Of a stretch of DNA of 64,000 nucleotides, positions 39,555 to 58,400 are shown in pieces (the stretch's first letter is position 1; each line of letters opens with the position of its first letter). Made by a program: the position numbers and the translations under genes. The DNA lies in contig JACTAT010000283.1 of assembly GCA_014526335.1 (NCBI GenBank), forward strand, positions 90,981 to 154,980, in the 5' to 3' direction. The notes beneath the pieces were generated by a model. The model saw only the letters and a list, made by a program, of their open reading frames with translations, had not been told where the DNA came from and made no database searches. The DNA comes from Chrysaora quinquecirrha (Eukaryota > Cnidaria > Scyphozoa > Semaeostomeae > Pelagiidae).

Positions 39555-39978
39555 GGCCATGACCAAAGAATCAAAATTGTTGGCCAATCAGTTTAGACTT
39601 TCTTTGCCTAATATTTGGATAGACTCACTACAAAAGTCGTAGATTCGCTCCCAACCCCCCACGCAACCCAGCCCGCTCATTAACAACAGCAACAACTATT
39701 TTTTGATTTTACATTTTTTTGAATGAATTGAATTGAGGTGAAGGCAGCGAAAACTACGACTCATGTAGTAAGTCTACTATTTGGCCACGTGGCAAAACAT
39801 AGGCCATCAAACATTTTTTGTTACGATTATCAGAAAATGTTTTTCAAGTTCTTCAAAAACATTGCTGAGTGATTCTGCTTGTCAAGCGATTTTTCGCAAC
39901 GTGGCCAAATGGTCAAACATTCTTGTAAAGAAAAACTCAAATTTTTGACCGACAACGTTTTGTCGTTCGACCAGCGTC
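39555..39978. mobile_element. CAAACATTG-type MITE with nested TAGACTTACTAC element
   Basis: TAA at both ends, left GGCCATGACCAAAGAATC, right (reversed) GACGCTGGTCGAACGAC. A second TIR element (39620-39776) is inserted inside it. Intergenic, between the plus-strand gene and FBXL18. Confidence 0.65.
39620..39776. mobile_element. TIR element TAGACTCACTACAAAAGTC, nested
   Basis: Left TAGACTCACTACAAAAGTCG and right (reversed) TAGACTTACTACATGAGTCG, with CAACAGCAACAAC inside. It interrupts the MITE at 39555-39978. Confidence 0.72.
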
Positions 39979-40393
39979 TAAGACCATTCAATTCAATTTC
40001 GTAATGCGAAAGTGGCTTGTGCTGTTGGTATTTCGTAATACATAATTATTTTACTATGAAGAACAGAACTCAATCAATGAGTTTAGCTGCCCCCCTGTAA
40101 CGTATGATTTCATGTCACTTATCAGTTGGCTATACGTATCCCCAGGGGTTAACAGGTTAGAAATATAGTCAAGGCCTAAGACTGCAATATTTTGCGGTAT
40201 ATTGCCTGAGAGCACCGTCAAACAAAGATTTTGAGGGTTGCAAACGGTTGAAGGGTCGCAAGTTAGAGGGTCGCAAACATTTCAATTGAAAAGCGTTATG
40301 GAAATCAATGTATAAACCCTCAAAATGTTTGTACCTCACAATGACCTGAAAGTGTCCAAACAATAAATACTTACATATAAATATGTATATACA

Positions 40394-48326
<7,933 letters not shown>

Positions 48327-48649
48327 TTTATAATTGAGCAAAATCTTCAACCTGTTTGCTTCTTTCTGGCAGACATGTTGTTTTCAGAACAGTTACATAA
48401 ATTTATTTTTGTTATCGTCACACCATTATAAACTAGCCTCCTTTTCATTTTGAAGGGCCAATGAAAAATGAAATGAATGAATGAATGAATGAATGCATGC
48501 GGCCGAAAATGCAGGGTCAAAAATGCAAAATTGCGCAAAGCAGTGCACTAGAACATCCAGGATAGAAAGTGTCAAAGAGAAGCAGAGCATGAGCAAACAA
48601 TAATGTACTACTTTTTAGCCACAGCGTTTTGTTTCTTTATGTTTCCTTT

Positions 48650-49219
48650 CGAGGGGCAAATCACTCCCTAAAAAGTGTACGTGATTTTTAATCAGGGGTT
48701 ATTTTTGTGTGATTAATGTGATTAATTTGTGATTAATGTGATTTTTCGTGATTAATATGATTTTTTTATGATTAATCTTGAAAGTGTATGTGATTTTATT
48801 TTGATTATTTTATGATTAATTTGGTTATTTTTTTATTTATTTAATTATTTTGTGATTATTTGATTAATTTGTGATTATTTTGATTATTCGTGATTAATTT
48901 GATTTTTGGTGATTATTTTGATTATTTGTGATTAATTTGATTTTTTGTGATTAATTTGTTTGTTTTATGATAAATTTGATTATTTGTGATTAATTTGATT
49001 GTTTTTGCGATTAACCTGGAAAGTGTGCGTGATTTTGATTTGATTATTTTGTGATTAATTTGATTAATTTGTGATTAATTTGATTATTTTGTGATTAATT
49101 TGATTATTTTGTGATTAATTTGATTATTTGTGATTAATTTGATTATTTTGTGATTAATTTGATTAATTTGTGATTAATCTTGAAAGTGTACGTGATTTTA
49201 ATCAGTGATTTGCCCCTCG
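48650..49219. mobile_element. hAT-like MITE, exact 8-bp TSD, GATTAAT word interior
   Basis: The 16-bp terminal repeats CGAGGGGCAAATCACT are perfectly inverted, and both sides carry the same 8 bases TTTCCTTT (48642-48649 and 49220-49227), the target-duplication size of hAT transposons. The 570-bp interior is a reiteration of GTGATTAATTTGATT-type words, with three internal returns of AAAGTGTACGTGATTTT. No coding capacity. Lies between FBXL18 and GPLD1. Confidence 0.9.
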
Positions 49220-49566
49220 TTTCCTTTGGTTCGAATCCTGCCCGTCTCCAGAATACTGAATACGAACCGTCCACTAGCGGCCCACCGTTTGGTAAATTTA
49301 CTACTGCATGACTGCCAAGGTTATTTGCACTCGTAGAATATAAGTCAGTTGTTACAATTGAAGATCCCAATCATGCCCAGATCAGAACTTAGGCTGCCCT
49401 GACCACAGGTCGTGCCCTGACTTGACTTGCACTCACAGCTTGTTTGCCTTGCTTGCATGCTTGATTGCTTCTGTATCCAATCCAACTTCGTATAAGATAG
49501 TTCATAGATACAATGCAAGTATAAAACGATTCAAATCCGCTTGTCTCTCTGTGTTTAGTTTCAAGC

Positions 49567-49838
49567 TGTGGCTAAACTAGGAGACATGTCGTGCGCCACT
49601 GTGTATTTGGGAAGTCTCTAATGGTGGCTAGACATGCAAGTGATAAAGCAAGCGACATGTCCCCCGACTCGCTGAGACAAGAAATGTTTCTGCTGTCTCC
49701 CAGAAACATTTACGTGTCTTTCGCTACATTTTCACGCACTAAAAAAGCTTCCGTGGTAGCTAAACTGGGAGACATCGAGGGGACATGTCACGCTGAACAA
49801 TGTCGCGCGACATGTGTCCTAGTTAAGCCAGGTCTTAC
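49567..49838. mobile_element. TIR element GGCTAAACTAGGAGACATGTC
   Basis: Left GTGGCTAAACTAGGAGACAT and right (reversed) CCTGGCTTAACTAGGACACA. Interior words GGAGACATGTCGCGCG and AGAAACATTTACGTGTCTTT. A second copy lies at about 23925-24085 in a CASK intron. Confidence 0.7.
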
Positions 49839-49867
49839 TTTCAATTTTGTGCCGGTCGGAGACTTGC

Positions 49868-50324
49868 CCCAGGGGGGGTATTTGGGGTCCGAAATCTTAA
49901 GCTAAATCAATATTTGGGGTTAAAAAATCTGAAGGAAAAATCGTGCCATTTGGTGCCGTTTGGTGCGATGTGCGATTCATTACAATGACCCATCCAATGA
50001 CCAAGAGCTGTCTTATAAACAAATGACACTGTATTTGAGCGTTCTTCATTGCTTTGATCTAAATTCCTCTGTTCAATCGTTATCAAGTCTAGTCTACTCT
50101 GGTGGAGCTCAACAAATCAACCCAATCCACCATTACAATAATACGAATTCGGGTTCTATAGTGCACGTGACCGAATGGTAAAGATATATAGAAATATTTG
50201 GGGTCTTCAAAACGTTAGACTCAATATTTGGGGTCCCAAAACATTAGGCTTAATATTTAGGGGTCAGCAAGAAAATAGTGGCATGGACCCTCTGTATTGG
50301 AAGTTAGGGAGTTACCCCCCTGGG
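49868..50324. mobile_element. hAT-like MITE, exact 8-bp TSD, ATTTGGGGTC words
   Basis: Inverted ends CCCAGGGGGGGTA and TACCCCCCTGGG are flanked by identical AGACTTGC (49860-49867 and 50325-50332). The interior repeats AATATTTGGGGTC-like words near both ends, around a 230-bp non-repetitive core. No transposase. It sits about 270 bp below the GPLD1 stop codon. Confidence 0.85.
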
Positions 50325-50598
50325 AGACTTGCTATTGCTGCCAACCATAAGCATTGCTCTATAAAGAAAATCTCTGATGTTTGACCATGAATGATCGTGT
50401 TGCTACGGCCTTAAATTACCGAAACTGTGTCCATCTGTAGTCATGGTACGATTTAATACAGTTATATTTCAAGAGTATAAACTTTATACAAACAGATTAC
50501 AAACGTTGTGCTTTCTTTCTCAATGTAATCTTATTTAGTTTCAGTTTTAGAGATTTAAGATTATATCGTTTCTTGGTTATTAACTGGGTTTCTTCTTT

Positions 50599-53500
50599 TC
50601 ATACTAAAACAGAATGTCGATATTCTAAAACCTTAACCGATCCTCCGTGAAATGAAGACACGCTGCTTCTCGGTGAAGATACGAACAGATTCTCCTTCGA
50701 CAAATCAAAAGATGAACCAAATCTTGCATTGTTCTGAAAAAAATGTCGTTTACAATGTTGTTTTGTGTTTTAAGCCTTCGTCACGTAACTTTCTTTCAGG
50801 TTCAGAGTTAGGGAAAATCAAAATTGGACCAAAAGTTACCTTAAGAAGGTATCAAGGCTGTTTCTGACACTGTATTAGACATGATAGTCACCTATCATGA
50901 CAAGCCTTTGATATTTAGTAGGGCAACGTTTCGGAAGAGATCCGTCTCCCATCATCGGGCAATGAGAAATGTGGTTTTGTGGTTACTCTTAGGTGCCTAA
51001 ATTTGACTCCCCGCTAATTAATTATTTTGCAAAATTTGTTACCCCCAACTCTCATTAGGACCCCGGCTATTAAGAACTGCAATAATCTTGGTGTCGATAA
51101 TTTTTTTCTTGTCACTGAGACCTTTCTTTGTATGAAATTTCACTTATGCACTCCATTTGTTTGTTAGAACTATGGATTGACTAAGCTTAAAAGCTTTGTA
51201 GGGAATTTTAAAATGACAAAATTAATACCTCTTTCCCAAACATTACTTCAGATGCCTGAAATGAAAATAAAAATTTTTGATAAAACTACTTTCTATACTG
51301 TATTCAAAAGCATGTTAAACCTCTTACTACATTAAGACCACGTTTTTAGGAGAGAAAAATATAAAGATTAAAGATCCAACAGCCTAAATTTATTTATCCA
51401 CGGTAGAGTCCTAAAATATAAAGATTAAAGATCCAACAGCCTTTCAAGTACGATATGCGTATGATTTCATTACACGGGAACTGTTCAGGCGCGGATCCAA
51501 GTGAATCCGCCTTTCTAACGTTCCCAAAAAGATACGATCCCGTTCTCAAAACCGAAAGGACCCATGCGTACCAGTGTAAACGAAAGAGCTATCATGACTT
51601 TCTTGGGAACGGATCTACTCAGATCCATTACCTTGCAAATGGATCTAAACGAAAGTACATTCCAGTTCCAGACCGTATTCGTCAGCATGTTCATTTCATA
51701 CTGTATTCGTCAGCATGTTCATTTCACGCTGTATTCGTCAGCATTCTAATTTCGAATTGTATTCGACAGCATGTTCATTTTCGCGCTGTGTGTATTAAAA
51801 CAATGTACATTTCCTATTGTCTTCGTCAGTATTTTCATTTCATACAGCATTTACAAGCATGTTGATTGAATACTGTATTCGTCAGCATTCAAGTTTCGAA
51901 CTAGAACTGTATTCGTCAGCATGTTCATTTCAAAGTAACCGCATTCAACAAAAGCATGTCGATTCATTTCTTACAGTATTCGTCAGCATATAAGCACAGG
52001 TTTCTAATAAAAATAGTAAAAAAAACCTTTTTTCCAGGGCAGGGTTCAACTGTGTATAGACCACAATTTCCTGTAACATCACCAACAGGAAACTTTGAAC
52101 CACCATTGAAAATGTACAGTGCTCCACTTTCCGCTAAAAAGATGAAAATCCACATTTCAGAAATACCACTATTGCAAAAAACTGGAAAAATCTTGGAACA
52201 TACTTAAAACCTTTTGTATCTACCAACCCTCTACTCTTAGGAGCCTAATTGCAGTCCCCTCTGCTAATTTATTTTTCGGAACTTTTCCAGCCCCAACCCT
52301 TATTAGGACCCACCGCTTATTCAGATTTGCATTGCTATTGATGTTAGTATTTCTTACTTGTACTCTGCTGGGACTTTCTTGGCGCGAAGATTCACTTCTA
52401 CGCTCTAATTTTTGTTAGAACTTTGGATTTCCTTGCCGTATAAGTATTGTAATTGCACTGCGTTTCAGCAGTTTCGAGACAACCTTTTTCAAGCAAATTC
52501 CAACCCCACATTTATTGTGACCCCTCTCCCCGCCAATTACATTCTGAGTGAAGTTCCAGCCCTCTGCTTATTCCGTCAATAAAAATTGAAATTACCTGGT
52601 ACCGCCAACTACAATTTCGATGAAACTTGGTTCCAAACCTTGTGGTACCGGTACCAAAGAACCCTCCTGTCACACCCTGTTGTTCGTTCATCTATGTCTG
52701 AGATTCTAGCGACTGGTACTAAATACAGCATTTCATCTTCAACTTCGCCAGATTCAATCAATCTTAAGCAATTTTGGAAGATATGCAATGAGTCGTTTAA
52801 AGCAAAGGATTCTATAGCTTAAATTCTTATTTATTTGGCAAAAAGTCACGTCTCGTTACATATAAAGATTGTTACGAACCTCCTGTGATTTCTTCGGTTA
52901 TGTCTTCAGTTCTATAAGGACTACCTATGAGAAGGTCATCAACAGAATCATGATTCACGTCACTAAAACTAAGACTCATTCCAAATCTCCCGTAGCTTCT
53001 GTCGCCTGAGAAGGAGGCGATCGCAACCTCCTCTGCATGTAGACTGCTAACTCCACTCTTGAAAATTTTTGTCAGATTGAACAGATAGACTTTTCCAGCT
53101 TGGTTGAAATTAATCGGGATGAAATCGATTAAATGGCCTTTGGTATCTACAAAAAATGATTCCAATAAAAGTTGAGACTATGGAGAATCAAACTATAGTT
53201 GGCATGGGTATAAATGGCCTAAGCTATGCTTCAATAAGAAAGCATATAGGGGAAACGGAATATTTGAAGAAAAATTCTTGGGGGATGGAGGACATTATGA
53301 CCCCTAATGGAGTCTCAGTAGAGTGGTCACATCGAGACAACGCAAAGTGGACCAGTGCCACACAGTCAATTATGTCCATAGTCTGTCCAGTATTTCTATC
53401 TGCTTTTGCACATCAATCGCGATCAACCAATTAATAAACAAGTCTTTCAATAGTTTCAATAATGATCAATCGTCATCAATCAATCACTTGATCAATCAAT

Positions 53501-55499
53501 TAATCAATTAATCAGCCAGAAGATCGCTCAATGAATGTTTTCACCAACCGATCGTTGAACCAGTCAGCAAATTTTATCACTAATCAACTATTCAATCACC
53601 TATAGTCAGTAAATCACAGCTTACTTACCACTACTTGGTGCTCCAACTGCTAGTATCACATCACTGTCTTTTCCAAAAGGCCTTCCTATAGCAAGCGATA
53701 AACCAAATTTCGAGAAATTCGAAGAGCCCTCGATGACTTTGAGCAGTTTGGCTTGACCAGTCAGGGATATATCGTAGATATAGACCCTCCCTTGTTCTTG
53801 TGTGTCGTTCTTTGAGAAAGTGCAGTCTTTCAGAGCGCATTTCCTACGAAAAACAAATGGTTTTCAACTTTGGATGTGCATTTCATGTTCTGTTTTATAT
53901 GATTGAACTTTAAATTGGGGAAAGTGGGTCCACAAATTAGGAGCAAGCTAGAACGTAAATATAAACATAGAAATAAAAATAAAAACAAACAAAAACATAA
54001 AAATAAACGTGAACATAAAAATAAACATGAACATAAAAATAAACATGAACAAAGGTAAACATAAACATAAACAAGAACAAAAGCATAAGCATAAGCATAA
54101 GCATAAACATAAACATAAACATAAACATAAACATAAACATAAACATAAACATAAACATAAACATAAACATAAACATAAACATAAACATAAACATAAACAT
54201 AAACATAAACATAAACATAAACATAAACATAAACATAAACAAAACATAAACATAAACATAAACATAAACATAAACATAAACATAAACATAAACATAAACA
54301 TAAACATAAACATAAACATAAACATAAACATAAACATAAACATAAACATAAACATAAACATAAACATAAACATAAACATAAACATAAACATAAACATAAA
54401 CATAAACATAAACATAAACATAAACATAAACATAAACAGGTTTACCTGAATGCCGGTGATCCGATGACCAGTAACCTTTTCCCGAAGATTTCAACGAAAT
54501 CTAGCGAATAACCAAACCAGTCGTAATCTTGATTTCCGACAATCGACGTAGTTACTTTGATGTTAGATTTGTTCTTCTGTGCCATCACAATGTCAACTCG
54601 ACCCCTCTGAGTTCCACCCGATGGAGAAAACGGAGATCCAATAAACAGATCATCGTATCCATCATTATTGATATCTGCAGCCTTCAGAGTATATCCGAAG
54701 TTGTCGAAGGTTTCTTGGCCGTTTATTGTGAGATCAGGAGAACTTGAAAAGTGTTTTCCTTTCTTGCCAAAGAAAATATGCACCGCTCCATGATATTTAA
54801 GTTTCGTAGAGCCTGAAAACAAGGTCAACTATCAACTACATGTCGGCCAACAATTGTTGGTCGCGATGTAGGCCAACATGCTAACACGGTTTGCACCCGG
54901 CTTGACAGGCAGCGAAATTGTTTAAAAGCAACTTCTCATGGTGTCCCGTTTTCAAGGAGTATGCATTCTGCGACTGGAATCGAAAGCCTCCGAAGTCTAT
55001 TTTTCAGAATTCAGAAGAGATAAAAGTACCAAAATAACCCACCCTTAGAGTATCAGGTTTAAAAGGTATGTCTAAAACCTGTCAACAAATCAAACTTAAA
55101 TTTCAGTCTGCCAAGTTTACCGTTTTCAACAGAGGCACCGGTGAAAGACACAAAAAGATAATAATTTTGGATTTCAATTACAACAAACCTGTAGAAGGCG
55201 CACTTATTGCGAGGTCACTTACACCATCTTTATTCAAATCAACAACCGCAACGTCCCAACCGAATTTCGTCATCCTCTCAGAGCCTTTCAGTTCTTGATA
55301 ACTAACAGCTCTAAGATCGATTCCACAACGAGCTTCGCTTGGACCCATTCCACATTCCATGTTATATTGACCTTCAACAAACATAGTTGAATTGACCAAG
55401 AAAACCATTCCTCTTTGAGCAGACCCAAATTCAGCATAGTTTGGTGCGCCAACGATTAAAGTCGGACCAATAGACAAGGAATCTGTGAACTTCAGGGAC
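50599..55499 (-). CDS. GPLD1: GPLD1 exons 6-11: FG-GAP propeller
   Basis: Exons 6-11 carry repeated integrin-alpha-type blades. Calcium-loop motifs are visible as DLNKDGVSDLAISAP, DINNDGYDDLFIGSPF and DVNHDSVDDLLIGSP, each preceded by an FG motif (KFGWDVAV, NFGYTLKA, RFGMSLSF). The last two exons give ALYIFNGGSKFPVGDVTGNC and ARFGSSFDLSKENLFVSSP. The propeller is thought to position the catalytic domain on its substrate. The exon 7 donor abuts a 0.5-kb hexamer array. The C-terminus LEYRHSVLV resembles the human end in position, not in detail. Confidence 0.93.
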
Positions 55500-58400
55500 C
55501 TGAAATACATAAATTGGTAATCACTGAAGAGGAGCGCAAAAAGTGTAGAAAAGAAACGTGATTAGCTTTTTTGCTTGAAATTCTTCGGAAACGACACATC
55601 AGAAAAAGGTACAAATTGAACATTGGTGTGAAGACGGATGCTAGCGAATGTAACTGGAGCTTGGACAAGAAAAGTGGACCAAATATTTGGTCAGCTCCTC
55701 CATGGCCTAAGCATTAACTCAAAAGGTGTCTCAAATTCTAAAGCCCAGGCTCATGTCGACATTGCGCCAAGTCAGAACTAGTTGTCGACTGCTAATCGTC
55801 GATTTTTGGAACTAATTTATCGCGACTGAGCTGTCGACAAAAGCGCTCTGGCAACAGGTCGGCATTTAATTCCTTTTTGACAACAACTGGTCGGTGCACA
55901 GTTCCAGAAAATGTGCATGTTCCACTTCAAGTTCTTACGCGATTAGTTGCTACACTCTTTTTTTTATAAGAATAATGTTTATAAGAATATTCAGGCTCAG
56001 AATCATCCCATTTTTAAGAATATTGTAAGAATATGCTCAGCCTCAGCTCACATATTTCTGTCTCATTTTTCAGCAGATGCCTGTTATGCAATGTTAGAAC
56101 AAAACTTCATGATTGTTAACAACATTCTTTTTTTTATAATAGTTAAATATTTCTTTCGCTCGACCATATGAGATTATTTTTCTTTTAACTATGTCCCCCT
56201 AAAACCGCATATCAGATTTGAAAAATAAGAATACTTTAAGAATATATTCAGGCTCAAAACGAACATTTTTTAAGAATATTGAGGCTGGACAAAATTTATA
56301 GTATTCTTATAAAAAAAAGAGTGTATAACTGATTACCATAAGTCGCAATGGTTGCATTCGACCTGAGCGACAGCGATCAGCTGCAAGTTTCGACTAGTTG
56401 TTAGAATGTCGACATAAGTTAGCAGTTACAATACAACTAGCTGGCATCAGTTCTATCGTATCGTAGGTCGACATACGCCTGGCTTAATACATCAAAGAAT
56501 TTACCTTCCAGCTTCAGCATACGCTTGACTAGATAGCAGAGACAGGCTTGGGCCTTCCTCTACCATTAAAGATTTGGTTCCCTTGATTTTCCGTTTGCTT
56601 TCTGTCTTTCTTAGCAATCTCTTGAGTTCGACACTTGGTACAAGTTCAAGACCATTTCCTCTGTGATTTTTATAGATATCCTTCGACCTAAACAAAAAAC
56701 ATTCAATAACATCAAACCAAAACCCAACACAGTATAAAAACTTTCTAAAACTTGGTTTCATTAATAGCAAATGCCTTTGCTCTTTTTGCAACAAATAATA
56801 ATCTAATCCAATCTCTTGAGTTGCTTCATGTTAGACTGAATTAGTGTCCTATCACTATTGTAACAGCTAACATTGGATAAATTATACTATACTATACAAA
56901 CCTTAGGCCGTGAAGATTAAGTGGATATGCTCTTCCAGGGTTTTTCCAATGCCTTTGGTCAGCCTTGTCAATTTGTACTGACTTGTTGCAAGTTATGAAT
57001 AGTGGGTTTGTTGGCATATGACATTCACTGACACCTTCGTCGATTATCGTTGCTGTATGCATCCAAATTTCTGCAGTCCATGAAGCCATATCGTGTACTC
57101 CACCTTACATAACAAAAAGAAATAAATAAACTTGAGGAGAAAATACATTTTACTACTCTAACTCTTAGGTGCCTAATTGCTTTGGAGGGTTGGAATAGGT
57201 GAAGGCGATTGTGAAGGTGAAGATATGATTGTGAGCGCCAGTAGCTAGGTTTTATAGTATCAGGGTTTAACTAATCGAGACCTTCAACCTGGCTGTGACG
57301 CTACCATAGCTTGGGCTCAGACCCCAACCTCGCTGAGCTTCTGACACCACGAGCCAACTGGATTAGACCACAACGCCAAAGCACTTTCGGCGGGGGTAGT
57401 TCGAACAGCTTTCAGGATCCCATTTGGGGGGGGGTCAAAAGTAACGGGGGTTGGACTTCGTTCGAAAAATTTTCTCGGCAAACTGCTAAGGGCCTCATAG
57501 TACTTATAAGCTTAGGCAATCCATAATTCTGTCAACAAAAAGAGTGAACAGTGAGATTTTATACTAATAAAGTCACAGTAAATTGAGTAAGTAAAAAATT
57601 GTCATCAACATTAATGCAAATCTTAATAAGCGGAAGGGGTCCTAATAAGAGCTGGAGGTTGGCAATAAGGCACCAAGTCGTACAAATAGTTTCGGCACGC
57701 AGGGCCTCTTTTAACATAGTAACTAGGGGGGCAAATGCTCCCCTAGTCACTATCATTGCCCACCTCGTTTAATGAAGTTGTCCCCCTAGTACAATGTCCT
57801 CTCAGAAGAAAGCTGCCAAAAAAGCCCATCTAGGCCAACTTGAGGTCGTATTTTGAAAATAGACCCCCCTAATTAAGCACACATCTACAGTGCTGTACGC
57901 CTCCGGCGCATTCACAGTCAGCTGTAGCATTAGTGCAACTTGATTAAATTCACAACTGCAGTAGAGCTGGCCCCTAGTTATTTCTCCAGCTCTGCACCAC
58001 TGGCCCATTGGCTGTGCATGAATTCCTGACAAAAAGACTAAGAGAAGAATGAATTTGCCAAGAATGGACTCACGCGATGCAAGAAAGAACTGAAGATAAA
58101 ACAATTGAACAATAGGACAATAAGTCCCCTTAAATTTTTTGCCCCCCCCTAGTTTTATCCCCTTAAGAGGCCCTGTGCAGGTGAGTCATACCATATGCCG
58201 CAGTGACGCGAGACGGAGATACTGCATTTGTTGTTATTCGCCGCGCAGCCTTCCACGATGGTATTCTCCTTTCTCAATTCAAGCGATGTTCGGCTTTTGG
58301 AATCGCTTTAGCCTTTACCATCACAGGCATGCATCATACTCGTGCATTAACTCAGCTCATACGTTCATTAAGACTCTCACTGCTTATGGGCGCACCAACC

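Larger units (their letters stand above)
38426..40393. other. Intergenic, between two convergent gene ends
   Basis: Plus-strand gene and FBXL18 end towards each other here. The interval is mostly CAAACATTG-type MITE relics, one nested TIR element, and the short repeat at 40086-40160. No gene seen. Confidence 0.6.
48327..50598. other. Intergenic, FBXL18 5' side to GPLD1 3' side
   Basis: Contains the FBXL18 upstream region and three inverted-repeat elements (48650-49219, 49567-49838, 49868-50324), which make up more than half of it. No promoter motif could be assigned; a GAAT microsatellite lies at about 48470-48495. Confidence 0.55.

Noticed and set aside
52586..52822. A 78-aa plus-strand frame between GPLD1 exons
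   Set aside because: No recognised motif and embedded in interspersed repeat; possibly a transposon fragment but unsupported.
53937..54494. Long frames of alternating Tyr-Val, Phe-Met or Asn-Ile
   Set aside because: Products of the CATAAA hexamer array in an intron of GPLD1, not genes.
50599..55499. Integrin alpha subunit
   Set aside because: FG-GAP repeats are shared with integrins, but the exons continue in phase from the GPI-PLD catalytic domain and no transmembrane segment follows.
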